Shown here: one piece after another, positions 1 through 10,382 of the stretch
Layout: every line of letters begins with the position of its first letter
Numbering within the stretch: the first letter of the stretch is position 1
Assembly (NCBI GenBank): GCA_916048095.2
Contig: OU696575.1
Location: 8,377,001 to 8,441,000, forward strand
Direction of reading: 5' to 3'
Origin: Sacculina carcini
Taxonomy: Eukaryota > Arthropoda > Thecostraca > Sacculinidae
Length of the DNA stretch: 64,000 bases
Translations under genes and position numbers: made by a program
The notes under the pieces: model-generated
What the model was told of the DNA's origin: nothing
The model's database searches: none
The model's input: the letters and a program-made list of their open reading frames with translations, nothing else

Positions 1-2074
1 CTTCTGAATTCATCGGAAAAGTTTCTACCGTCAAGAGAGGTTGAACTATGTCTGAGAATTGTGGGATCCATTTAGCGTAGTACGAGAACATTCCCAGTAT
101 CCTCTTCAACTCTTGCTTATTTGTGGGAGCGTTGAGCTGAATGAGGGGCTGTAAACGCTCCTTATCTGGTTTTATCAATCCATTGCAAATTTCATATCCC
201 AGAATGTTGATATTTGACGATGAGATGATGGACTTTTTGTGATTAAGTGTCAAATGACGACGTTTGGCAGCTTCTATGAATTTATTCACGTTCATATCGT
301 GTTCTCTCTGATCCTTGCCAGCTATGGTTATATTGTCCAGATATACGAACGTAAAATCTAACCCTTCCTGTTCTACGAAACTGTCCATTGCGCGCTGGAA
401 AGCCGCAACACCATTAGTGATCCCAAATGGTATCCGCTTGAACTGATACAACTTCCCATTTGCCTCAAAAGCAGTGTACGGTTCGTCTGCTTGGTTAATA
501 GCCACCTGATGATAGGCACTTTTCAAGTCAAAAGTTGAAAACACGCGGTAAGTAGCAAAATTTATTATAATATCATCGATTTTAGGCAAAGGATACGCAT
601 CCGCACTGGTATATATATTGATAGTGTTAGAATAATCAATGCACATTCTCTTCTTATGCTTTCCTTTGGTCACCACCACCTGGGCTCTCCAGGGTGACGT
701 GCTGGGCTCGATTATGTCACTTGAGAGCAAGTTGTTAATCTCTTCCTCTATGAATACCTTATCTTGTGGACTGAACTGTCGAGATTTAGTCGCAATAGGT
801 TTAATGCTCGGCTGCAAGTTGCAGAAAAGTTGTGGTTCCGGAAGTTTGGCGACAGCGAGACTGCAAACTTGACGACTCTCCTTCGAATTGACATGAAGTG
901 TAGGTTCTGGACCATCGAACTGGAAATGCACAGCCTCATGCCGTTGTTGAAAATCTAGGCCAAGTATTATGTCAACACACAAATCATCAATCACTTCTAG
1001 TCGTGTTTTGTCATACACTCTGCAATTCATGACGAGCTTCGTATAACAATGACCTTTTATCGTCACTTCGTTGGAAGTTGTAGCTAACGTAATTGTCTTA
1101 TTTGACGGAAAAATCTTGAGATTGAGTATGTCAGCTAGTCTAGAATCAACGAAGCTACCTGAACTTGCAGAGTCAACCAATGCTGATGCTCGAAACCCAT
1201 TCACTGTGACGGAGACAGTAGAGGCAGCAAGACCAGGAACAGCAGATAAAGCGCATAGCGATCCACGTTCAACTGTAGCTGCCACAGCTCCTTGAGATTT
1301 CATTTTTGAGCGGCACATTTTTGCCCAATGTCCCTTCTTGTGGCAAGCTAAACATTCGCTGTTGCGAGCCGGACATTTCCCTCTAGCATGCATAGCGCCT
1401 CCACAGTACCAGCACCTCTTAGACTGAGACACTGCAGCAAGACTGGAGGAATTTGCGTCCTGCTCGTCCCTCGCTACGACATCGTTAGAGAACTCATGAT
1501 TATCCCTGGGAGTGTCACGAGTGGCCGCAACAGTGTGGTCTGAATGATTGTAAGCACACGCGTTTTTGCGAGCCAAATCCAGAGATCGCGCAATATCAAA
1601 AGCCTCATTCATTGTGATTCCATCACGCTCTAAAAGTCGCTGACGTATTTCATTAGATTGGAGACCACTTATGAACGCATCGCGGACTAATTCTCTCCTG
1701 TATTCTTCAGCTGAAACAGCACAAAGTTCACAAGCCTTGCTGAGGCGAAGTAAATCCGAGAAAAAATCATCGATACTTTCATCTGACTGTTGTTTATGTG
1801 TGACAAGCAGGTGACGGGCAAATATGACATTTTTCTTACGCATGTAGAGCTTCTAAAGCATAGAAATTGCCTCCTTATAGTCCACGCAATGGGCAATGTT
1901 TTCATACACATTCGACGAAACATACTTGACAAGACACCTGAGCTTATCTGGAGCATTTTCACCACACTCATCGAGAAAATTATCGAAGGTTCGCTTCCAG
2001 TATTTGAATTCTTTCTCAGCATTCTCCGAGGAAGGATCAACAGTTAGTTTGTCCGGACAAAGCAGTTTTTCCAT
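1..2074 (-). pseudogene. Ty3/gypsy Gag-Pol, 5' two-thirds, runs off left edge
   Basis: Read on the minus strand, a single frame starts at an ATG at 2072-2074. It encodes a Gag domain, a CX2C-type zinc knuckle plus a second CX2CX4HX4C knuckle (about 1310-1420), an aspartic-protease region (about 1150-1230), and reverse transcriptase down to the window edge. The RT shows RMCIDYS, FSTFDLKSAYHQV and the GYEICNGLIKPD thumb region. One in-frame TAG near 1853 interrupts Gag; I saw no other break down to base 1. Two catalytic motifs are atypical: the protease reads DSA rather than DSG/DTG, and the RT box reads YLDN (AAT at 332-334) rather than YLDD. YxDN may be a lineage variant rather than damage. 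RNase H and integrase would lie left of the window. Confidence 0.85.
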
Positions 2075-2407
2075 ACTGGATAAGTGATTGATTTACTTAC
2101 TGGTCGATGATTATTCCATAATAATGAGCTTAATAAATTTCATAACACCGCATGTACACAACTAAACAATAAGAGACAAATATTAGACATAAAGGGCGCA
2201 GCTCATGTCAGCGCTAATGTAAATGGAATATACAACACTAGCAACGAAATTATTTTTGTGTATTTTCACTTGAAACACAACTATGGCAAATATACAAGTG
2301 GAAATCATGTAAAATCATATTGACGACACGATTCAACGAACACATCGTGAACACAATTTTTTGTTGATTTTTCGATCAATTTTGATGATGTAAATCATAT
2401 CGTGTGT

Positions 2408-2600
2408 CTCTCACACAATTTCCAGTTCAGCCGACCATGTATCAGGCACAGAAACACCTTCTTGTAACTCCTCTTCCTCTTCTTCTTCTTCTTTTTTCTT
2501 CTTCTGCGTCCGAAAGACACACGTCAAACGATGCGTACTCCTTTTACGATTCGCTGATGATGTGTTTGCTATCTGACGAACTACCACCAACATAGCGATA
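2408..2600. other. pyrimidine-rich (CTT)n tract at the LTR end
   Basis: A CTTCTTCTT-rich run spans 2470-2510 at the LTR/leader boundary. It opens frames on both strands, but these encode low-complexity glutamate or leucine/serine runs, so I do not call a gene. Confidence 0.4.
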
Positions 2601-2907
2601 GATATAATTAGGCACTAGTGTAGCAGGAGAAACACAGCTCATGGTGTTTATACAAAGAAAGATAAACAATGACTGTAAAAACGAAATTATCAAACACGGA
2701 GTGATGTCGATGATTATGACGCATGCTCCGAAAAGTAGTGCAATTAGTGTCTGATATCAGCCGTGATACACAGTTGAGCTCGAGACGCTAGCGGGTGAGG
2801 TTGTGTAGTTTTATATCGTGGAATCGTTACATGAGTCAGGTGAATACAAATCACGTATTCACGCCAAACATCGACTTGGCAATCCCGATATAATGAGTAT
2901 CGTGACA
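2438..2907 (-). mobile_element. probable 5' LTR of the left-edge gypsy element
   Basis: On the minus strand this 470-bp stretch starts TGTCACG and ends TGATACA, giving TGT...ACA ends. The next bases downstream are TGG, as expected for a primer-binding site, and the gag ATG follows about 360 bp on. A TATAAAA box sits about 90 bp inside (plus 2810-2820). The second LTR needed to prove the boundaries lies outside the window. Confidence 0.5.
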
Positions 2908-3160
2908 TAAAATAGAATAAGAAATAAAGTAAAAAAAGTTAAGTTGGGCATAGAATAAAGAGTAAATATAATAAGAAATATATAATAAGAAAGGAAGAAT
3001 GAGAAATATAAGAAATAAAAATGAGGTTAGGTATATAATAAAGAAAAATATAATAAGAAATATATAATAAGAAAGGAAGAATGAGAAATATAAAAGTTAG
3101 GTTAGGTATATAATAAAGAAAAATAATAGTTAGGTTAGGTATATAATAAAGAAACATATC

Positions 3161-3312
3161 AGTTAGGTTGGGTCGGGTTAGGTTGTGTTAGGTTGGGTTA
3201 GGTTAGGGTAGGTTGGGTTAGGTTGGGTTAGGTTAGGTTAGGTTAGGTCGGGTTAGGTTGGGTTAGGTTGGGTAGGGTTAGGTTGGGTAGGGTTAGGTTG
3301 GGTTAGGTTAGG
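3161..3312 (+). repeat. TTAGG-like minisatellite, copy 1
   Basis: About 150 bp of mixed GGTTA, GGTTGGGTTA and GGTCGGGTTA units. TTAGG is the canonical arthropod telomere repeat; this array is degenerate and interstitial. Shorter GTTAGGTTAGGTATATAATAAAG blocks precede it. Confidence 0.85.
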
Positions 3313-3426
3313 TATATAATAAATACCTAATAGGTTAGGTATATAATAAATATAAGTAAATGAAAAAATACAAAAAAATATAAAAATATAAAAGAGAAAA
3401 AAAGTTAGGTTAAGTTAGGTTAAGAG

Positions 3427-3500
3427 TAACGTCAGAGGGGGTGACGTCAGAGGGGGGGTGACGTCATAAGGGGGAGGGGCAATGGGGGAGTGTGACGTCA
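3427..3500. promoter_or_regulatory. cluster of CRE-like palindromes, copy 1
   Basis: Three exact TGACGTCA octamers (3442-3449, 3459-3466, 3493-3500) and one TAACGTCA (3427-3434) lie within 75 bp, separated by G-rich runs. TGACGTCA is the CREB/ATF site in animals. The cluster abuts the 3' side of a minus-strand LINE fragment, so it may be LINE 3' UTR sequence rather than an enhancer. Confidence 0.45.
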
Positions 3501-3504
3501 TATG

Positions 3505-4040
3505 TCACAAAGTTTTGAAGCCTTCTACTGCAAGTGCCCCCAGTTTCACGGCTGGTCGTCGTTGGCAAAGTCGTCTCCTCACGGTGTAGGATTCCTCCTG
3601 CTTGACGCTGCATTTGATGATGTAGTCCATCACCAGCACAAACAAGTATGGCGCAAGCGTATCGCCCTGCAGAACGCCGCATGATGTGTCAAAATTGTTA
3701 GTGCATTGGTTGCACTGAACGCGAACATGCGCTACCGTGTCGGTGAGGAGACTCATGACGGCGTTCACCAGCGTATTGTCCACTGCATAGTGTCGCAGTA
3801 TGACATGAAGGGAACAGTGGATCACTCTGTCGAACGCTTTGTGGAAGTCAACGAACACGACGCACGGATACTTCTTTCTGGAGCGGCAGGTGTCCAAGCA
3901 TACTCGCAATGCGGCGAATTGCTCTGAAGCACTCCGATGCCGTCTATACCCTGCTTGCACTGGTGATAGCAGTGATAGCGTGTATTATAGCAGACCACTG
4001 AGCTTTTAAACCACGAATGAGCCCCAGCATGTTCATATTT
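3505..4040 (-). pseudogene. non-LTR retrotransposon reverse transcriptase fragment, copy 1
   Basis: The minus-strand open part (3505-3960, 151 aa) carries RT motifs in order: QAGYRRHRSASEQ (fingers), FVDFHKAFDR with the first catalytic Asp, and GVLQGDTLAPYLFVLVMDY. It stops before the YxDD box. Nothing of endonuclease or C-terminus is present, so this is an internal fragment. The GDTLAP motif points to a non-LTR element, but I cannot fix the clade. It sits in the duplicated block beside the CRE cluster and has a twin at 5556. Confidence 0.8.
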
Positions 4041-4431
4041 ATTGACATTCGACGATCAGTTTTTCCATACTGGATAAGTGATTGATTTACTTACTGGTCG
4101 ATGATTATTCCATAATAATGAGCTTAATAAATTTAATAACACCGCATGTACACAACTAAACAATAAGAGACAAATATTAGACATAAAGGGCGCAGCTCAT
4201 GTCAGCGCTAATGTAAATGGAATATACAACACTAGCAACGAAATTATTTTTGTGTATTTTCACTTGAAACACAACTATGGCAAATATACAAGTGGAAATC
4301 ATATAAAATCATATTGACGACACGATTCAACGAACACATCGTGAACACAATTTTTTGTTGATTTTTCGATCAATTTTGATGATGTAAATCATATCGTGTG
4401 TCTCTCACACAATTTCCAGTTCAGCCGACCA

Positions 4432-4901
4432 TGTATCAGGCACAGAAACACCTTCTTGTAACTCCTCTTCCTCTTCTTCTTCTTCTTTTTTCTTCTTCTG
4501 CGTCCGAAAGACACACGTCAAACGATGCGTACTCCTTTTACGATTCGCTGATGATGTGTTTGCTATCTGACGAACTACCACCAACATAGCGATAGATATA
4601 ATTAGGCACTAGTGTAGCAGGAGAAACACAGCTCATGGTGTTTATACAAAGAAAGATAAACAATGACTGTAAAAACGAAATTATCAAACACGGAGTGATG
4701 TCGATGATTATGACGCATGCTCCGAAAAGTAGTGCAATTAGTGTCTGATATCAGCCGTGATACACAGTTGAGCTCGAGACGCTAGCGGGTGAGGTTGTGT
4801 AGTTTTATATCGTGGAATCGTTACATGAGTCAGGTGAATACAAATCACGTATTCACGCCAAACATCGACTTGGCAATCCCGATATAATGAGTATTGTGAC
4901 A
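4432..4901 (-). mobile_element. duplicated copy of the probable gypsy LTR
   Basis: Same 470-bp sequence as 2438-2907, offset by exactly 1994 bp, with the same TGT...ACA ends and TATA box. It was carried by the segmental duplication rather than being the element's own 3' LTR, because gag leader sequence precedes it in both copies. Confidence 0.5.
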
Positions 4902-5230
4902 TAAAATAGAATAAGAAATAAAGGAAAAAAAGTGAAGTTGGGCATAGAATAAAGAGTAAATATAATAAGAAATATATAATAAGAAAGGAAGAATGAGAAA
5001 AATAAAAGTTAGGTTAGGTATATAATGAAGAATAAATATAATAAGAAATATATAATAAGAAAGGAAGAATGAGAAATATAAGAAATAAAATGAGGTTAGG
5101 TATATAATAAAGAAAAATATAATAAGAAATATATAATAAGAAAGGAAGAATGAGAAATAAAAAAGTTAGGTTAGGTATATAATAAAGAAAAATAATAGTT
5201 AGGTTAGGTATATAATAAAGAAACATATCA

Positions 5231-5368
5231 GTTAGGTTGGGTCGGGTTAGGTTGTGTTAGGTTGGGTTAGGTTAGGGTAGGTTGGGTTAGGTTGGGTTAG
5301 GTTAGGTTAGGTTGGGTCGGGTTAGGCTGGGTTAGGTTGGGTAGGGTTAGGTTGGGTTAGGTTAGGTA
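5231..5368 (+). repeat. TTAGG-like minisatellite, copy 2
   Basis: Counterpart of the 3161 array in the second duplication block. It has the same unit types but a slightly different number and order of TTGGG and TCGGG variants. Confidence 0.85.
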
Positions 5369-5478
5369 TATAATAAATACCTAATAGATTAGGTATATAA
5401 TAAATATAAATAAATGAAAAAAAAAAAAAAAAAAAATATATATAAGAGAAAAAAAGTTAGGTAAAGTTAGGTTAAGAG

Positions 5479-5551
5479 TAACGTCAGAGGGGGTGACGTC
5501 AGAGGGGGGTGACGTCATGAGGGGGAGGGGCAATGGGGGAGTGTGACGTCA
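5479..5551. promoter_or_regulatory. cluster of CRE-like palindromes, copy 2
   Basis: The same layout as copy 1: TGACGTCA at 5494-5501, 5510-5517 and 5544-5551, plus TAACGTCA at 5479-5486. All octamers are intact although the flanking G-runs differ in length. Confidence 0.45.
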
Positions 5552-5555
5552 TATG

Positions 5556-6091
5556 TCACAAAGTTTTGAAGCCTTCTACTGCAAGTGCCCCCAGTTTCAC
5601 GGCTGGTCGTCGTTGGCAAAGTCTTCTCCTCACGGTGTAGGATTCCTCCTGCTTGACGCTGCATTTGATGATGTAGTCCATCACCAGCACAAACAAGTAT
5701 GGCGCAAGCGTATCGCCCTGCAGAACGCCGCATGATGTGTCAAAATTGTTAGTGCATTGGTTGCACTGAACGCGAACATGCGCTACCGTGTCGGTGAGGA
5801 GACTCATGGCGGCGTTCACCAGCGTATTGTCCACTGCATAGTGTCGCAGTATGACATGAAGGGAACAGTGGTTCACTCTGTCGAACGCTTTGTGGAAGTC
5901 AACGATCACGACGCACGGATACTTCTTTCTGGAGCGGCAGGTGTCCAAGCATACTCGCAATGCAGCGAATTGCTCTGAAGCACTCCGATGCCGTCTATAC
6001 CCTGCTTGCACTGGTGATAGCAGTGATAGCGTGTATTATAGCAGACCACTGAGCTTTTAAACCACGAATGAGCCCCAGCATGTTCATATTT
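5556..6091 (-). pseudogene. non-LTR retrotransposon reverse transcriptase fragment, copy 2
   Basis: Duplicate of the 3505 fragment (open part 5556-6011, 151 aa) with a few substitutions: VFVDF becomes VIVDF, and VIHCSL becomes VNHCSL. It keeps KAFD and GVLQGDTLAP and lacks YxDD. Both copies remain open over 151 codons, which fits a young duplication rather than selection. Confidence 0.8.
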
Positions 6092-6565
6092 ATTGACATT
6101 TTATTGTTGGCATCTTTCTGACATTAGTGTCATTTATCATAATCCATATATACTGAATTCATACTGAAGCCGCGACTACTCGATGCGTACTGGTTTATAA
6201 CGTGAAATAATTCTAATATCAATGGTAAATACACATCAAAGGCTCATATTCATCGCTTCATTTATACTGCGCTATCACGGCGTTATTTCAACCAGAGATT
6301 CTTGCCCGCGTTTTGACACCTAGGGGACGATGAAGGACGCTATGTGTGAGTTGCGCTCGATTCCCTTACTCGCTCTTTCCCAGACGCATTCAAATGCCCT
6401 CGGGCGTTTGGACTCAAACGCCAAGTTTCAGCGCCCTCTGTAGGATTTTGTCTCGAATTTCAAATTTTAGCTCCAACACTAGTTAAACTTGTGTGCGCCT
6501 ATGCTGCCTGCCGGATTAGGACGGCAAAGAGAGAGTATGATAATTATGCCTCAAAATGACATTGC

Positions 6566-6617
6566 CGCTAACAGGTCCATATCCAGGGATCAAAATATGG
6601 ATATGGACCTGTTAGCG
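6566..6617. repeat. perfect 20-bp stem / 12-nt loop hairpin
   Basis: The arm at 6566-6585 (CGCTAACAGGTCCATATCCA) is the exact reverse complement of 6598-6617, with a 12-nt loop. The surrounding 6101-6890 has no gene I recognise. The hairpin could be a relic of a palindromic MITE or a small-RNA precursor. Confidence 0.8.
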
Positions 6618-6920
6618 ATCAAAGTGCACACTCATATTTTGCTTGTTTTTGTTTTTGCCTCCACGTGATCTTGTGTCCTCTAATTAATTTTTATATCTAT
6701 TATCTCTACCTGATTATCTTTGTAATGAAAATTGGTGTTAATTTCTATTTTTATACTGTGTGTATTTTTTATTCTTTTGATTATTTATAGCGCTCTGTTT
6801 TTGTCTCCTATTGCGTCGACGTGTAGCTGTTCTTTTTGTCTGTGCTAATCTTGTTATTTTTAATCGCCCCATTGTTGTTATGTGCGCTTTATTAAATACA
6901 TGTTGTTGTTGTTGTTGTTA
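6618..6920 (+). mobile_element. possible LINE 3' UTR with (TTG)n tail
   Basis: A T-rich non-coding stretch ends in ATTAAATACA followed by seven GTT repeats (about 6901-6919). LINEs with short trinucleotide tails end this way. No coding part is attached, so the assignment is tentative. Confidence 0.25.
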
Positions 6921-7745
6921 AATTTGTCCAAAATGTTATGTACTGGGTACTTATAGTTGTCTGCCTTGTTGGTTCCCAAAAACCTTCCATGACATAGTCA
7001 AAACTACGCCATTTATCTGCTTCAGTTTCAATCAAAGACTGAATGAAGTTTGTGTTACGCAGAAGTTGCCGTATTTGTAGACCATCGAAGATACCCGCCT
7101 TCATTTGTGCATGCTTTAGCTGTATGAATTTTGTATAAATATTAAAACCAGCTTCCTTCCCTATCTAGAGCTATTATAAACTGATTCATTAAACCTAACT
7201 TGATGTGCAGTGGAGGAATACTGATTTTCTCTAGATTTACAAGTGGCATACAAGCGTATTCACGATGTTGGCTTGACAAACAGTCATAGCTCTTCTCAAG
7301 GGCCACACTTGTATTTTCCAGTGTTCCTGTTTTGCTCTACTTTCTCACAGGCTGAGGAAACATGGAAACTTCGTGTACCAACATTGCTGTACAAGCAAAA
7401 GGCTTACCATTTTAAAGTCAACATAAATTGGCCATTTCTGCACGTTATACTAAGGAGCATCTAGAAACATTCTGATATTTTCATTAGCTTTCTTTCAATT
7501 TTGTTTAGTGTGTAAGTGGTAGAGAGCCGAACATATTTACATTGTGAAGTAGAACACATGTGAGGCTTCTGATGGAACTATCAATGAAAAGTCTACAATC
7601 ATTGGGCTCATACTGTGAGATATCCTTCTGCATGAAAAGGCCTTGAATAGCATTACAAAAAACGAGTTTATCATATTGACTGAAGTAAGGAAGCAGAGTT
7701 GCTTCTCTATTGCGATACAATTTAAACACCTCACCTCAGGCAATA
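6900..7745 (-). pseudogene. decayed copy of a dispersed, unnamed ORF family
   Basis: Broken minus-strand frames read in order: a FFSQ-like start with LVFCN (about 7700), DCRLFIDSSIRSLTCVLLHN (about 7600), a PPLHIKLGLMNQFI-like block (about 7190), and MKAGIFDGLQIRQLL near 7100. From memory, blocks with consensus LFIDSSKxSLKAVLLHNGN, PPLHIKLGL and GPQIRxL recur in multicopy hypothetical proteins of arthropods and cnidarians, which suggests a TE-derived family. At least three frameshifts and several stops are present. I do not know its biochemical function. Confidence 0.55.
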
Positions 7746-8248
7746 TTTCGGTCTGCTGGATTCGCTTTCAGTCTGGAGGCCAAAATCTCTTAATTATTTT
7801 TTGAAATATTAATGCCTCTAATGAGATCGCTAAGCTCTTCTTGAGATAAGTCTTAAGCGCTATCATACTCACTGCTACAATCAGAAATTTATGGTTCTAT
7901 ATATTGTTCCTCATTGTGTACATCAAGCTCAGGCAGTGTTGTGAGCGGCTAAGGAATGGGGATTTATACGCTGTGTGTCACAGGTCTTTTGGCTGACTCC
8001 AGATCAGGCTACTCCCACCTTCGCTTTCTTGACGGTTGTACCTTCAACGTTCACAACACAGAATTCATTCCTAATAATGCATTTTCATCGGAAAGTTAAA
8101 TGTCAATGTTTGGATAATTGGTCATAATTGGATTTAACTTGACGCGCAATTGTTAAACGACATGTACTCGCAAAGTTGGTAAGCCTGAAGCAGTTCATCA
8201 AGAAAGGCATGTTGCAAAGGACTATATGTTCAATCAAACTATGTCAAT
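7746..8248. other. no recognised feature
   Basis: AT-rich sequence without a convincing coding frame, tRNA or terminal repeats. Confidence 0.5.
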
Positions 8249-8530
8249 TTAATTAATTCTTCAAGTAATATGAATTATTAAAGTAATATTAATTCTTCAA
8301 GTAATATTAATTATTAAAGTTATATTAATTACTCAAGTAAAATTAATTATTCAAGTAAAATTAATTATTCAAGTAAAATTAATTATTCAAGTAAAATTAA
8401 TTATTCAAGTAAAATTAATTATTCAAGTAAAATTAATTATTCAAGTAAAATTAATTATTCAAGTAATATTAATCATTCAAGTAATATTAATTATTCAAGT
8501 ATATTTAGTATATTTAATGTTTAATTATTC
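8249..8530 (+). repeat. 18-bp AT-rich minisatellite
   Basis: About fifteen tandem units of the type AATTAATTATTCAAGTAA, most regular between 8320 and 8470, with drift at both ends (GTAATATTAATT variants). Confidence 0.9.
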
Positions 8531-8837
8531 AAGGATATTTTAAATAACATCGGTATTACCCATAATAATGATATTGAATAGTAAATGAACATAAAATACA
8601 GCTGATATCATAGTTCTGTGATTGTGATATACTGCCAAAAAAATTGAATTGCGAAATACGAGGGCCAATCTGGGAAAACGGGTGTAATATTTTGAATTAG
8701 CGTGTCAGAAATATCCATATTCCGCTCAAACATTTTTGGCGAATTCTAACATTTTGTTGTTCCCTTGTGTTATATAAGTGTGTTATTGGAGTGATATACA
8801 ATTATTCAATTATCTCTGTTTCAGAATGGCTGATGAT

Positions 8838-8890
8838 ATGCATGGTTGGTATGTGTGTTATGACTCATAACACACATACCGACCATGCAT
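8838..8890. repeat. 53-bp near-perfect palindrome
   Basis: Arms 8838-8863 and 8865-8890 are 26 bp each, separated by one base, with a single T/C mismatch. The arms begin ATGCATGG and end TGTTATGA. It lies in otherwise featureless AT-rich sequence (8531-9790). Confidence 0.85.
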
Positions 8891-9795
8891 TGGTAGGAAA
8901 AAAGTAATGAGTTAAAAATAATAAAAAATCACGTCACCTGTTGTTTTTTTAAAACAGTTTCAGATTTTAGCATGAAAAACGGTTCTCAAACTCTGCTTTC
9001 TTACACAATGATTAAATCAATAATTGAATGCAAAGCTGTACTGTACATAGAAGTGCAGCAAAGTACCATGCAAACTGTGATATTAAGGCTTCCAGACACA
9101 TTATAACAATTTTATTGTGCATATTTAATGATAATTCAATTTGATAGGGTCACTAATAGCATGAATAACTCATGTGTTGATAAAAAATAATTCATTTAAC
9201 ATCCCAAATATATAATTTCCATAATTTGAGTTCTTTGCATGACTCTTAAAAAAACCAAAAAAACGTGTTCTTTTGGTCGAGGTTTTTTTTAAATAAAAAC
9301 CGTCGTTTTTTTAGGTCGCATCTCTAGTTATGAGCCTTTATTAGCAGTTCTGTTTGCGCCTAACTTGATACAGTCTGCATTGTGCTTTATTTGTTCATGA
9401 TATTGGTTCTCTCTCTGTCCGCTATTGATCAAGGTGCATAGTGACTGCAGCTGTGCAATGAATAGCCCTCGCGATCTTCTATTTTACATTGCTAATTGAT
9501 TTGAAAGTAATAATTTTGATATTCATAATTATATATGTGAGGGTGTAGGTGAGCGCCCTTGGTGGTGGTGTGCATGTGATGGGTTCAAGTGGATCGGCTG
9601 TATGCGCCGGCCTGCTATACTATCTCAAATATACATGCCACGTGCATGTGTCCTGGGATCACAATCAGCTGAGACTACCATCGTCGTTGCCGTCTCTCTG
9701 GCCGCCTGTTGTCGTGCGAGCTGTTGACAGGTACGAGTACTTTCAGTGTTTGGTCATGTCGTACTGTGTTGCATCTGTTCTATAGTGTAGAGTAT

Positions 9796-9834
9796 TGTGT
9801 GCGTGTGCGTGTGCGTGTGCGTGTGCGTGTGCGT
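9796..9834 (+). repeat. (GTGTGC)n microsatellite
   Basis: About six GTGTGC/GTGCGT units followed by CAAGTTCAAGTTCAA. Frames through it encode only RVRVRV or THTHTH runs. Confidence 0.9.
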
Positions 9835-9997
9835 GTTCAAGCTCAAGTTCAAGTTCAAATTGTATTTTCTCCACAAGCAAATAACAAATAGAATAAAAAC
9901 AATAAATAAACAAAGTGAATATAGAGTCTGTTGAGACATTGTCTCTTTTGAAGACTTATGTAATAATGATAATTTTGTTCCAACATGAAACATTGAC

Positions 9998-10090
9998 AAG
10001 TGATTAAATAATAATTATATGATAAAGTGATTAAATAATAATTATATGATAAAGTGATTAAATAATAATTATATGATAAAGTGATTCAAA
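9998..10090 (+). repeat. 27-bp tandem repeat
   Basis: Three and a half copies of a GTGATTAAATAATAATTATA-type unit of 27 bp, immediately left of a long (TA)n tract. Confidence 0.9.
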
Positions 10091-10142
10091 ATTGTTATAT
10101 ATATGATGATGTTGTTATATATATATATGAGTTATTAGTTAA

Positions 10143-10222
<80 letters not shown>
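10143..10222. repeat. (TA)n microsatellite
   Basis: About 80 bp of uninterrupted TA dinucleotides. Confidence 0.98.
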
Positions 10223-10225
<3 letters not shown>

Positions 10226-10382
10226 ATGTGTGATGTATGACACGCTATATTATATAGATTTAATGACACAATATTACCAGATACATAATTCATAGTACTC
10301 TCACACACATATTAAGTGTGACAAAGAATTGACAACGACGATAATGTCGATGACAATAACTGACGATGACAAATATTCAACA

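Larger units (their letters stand above)
2063..4049. repeat. tandem segmental duplication, copy 1
   Basis: The block starts within the first codons of the gypsy gag and holds leader, probable LTR, AT-rich spacer, TTAGG-like minisatellite, CRE-like cluster and a LINE fragment. The same series recurs at 4057-6100 in the same orientation and near-identical sequence. The two copies are separated by 7 bp (CGACGAT). Most length difference lies in the repetitive spacer. Confidence 0.9.
4057..6100. repeat. tandem segmental duplication, copy 2
   Basis: Second copy of the 2-kb block beginning at 2063. Alignment offset is 1994 bp in the left half and about 2051 bp in the right half, so roughly 57 bp was gained in the AT-rich/minisatellite part. 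Substitutions between copies are sparse, indicating a recent duplication. Confidence 0.9.

Noticed and set aside
3161..3312. True telomere
   Set aside because: The TTAGG-like array is short, degenerate, duplicated and internal.
8249..8530. CRISPR-like array
   Set aside because: Units are contiguous without unique spacers; this is a eukaryotic minisatellite.
9549..9785. Short plus-strand protein of 78 aa
   Set aside because: No motif, ordinary length for chance in GC-richer sequence, and it runs into a GT microsatellite.
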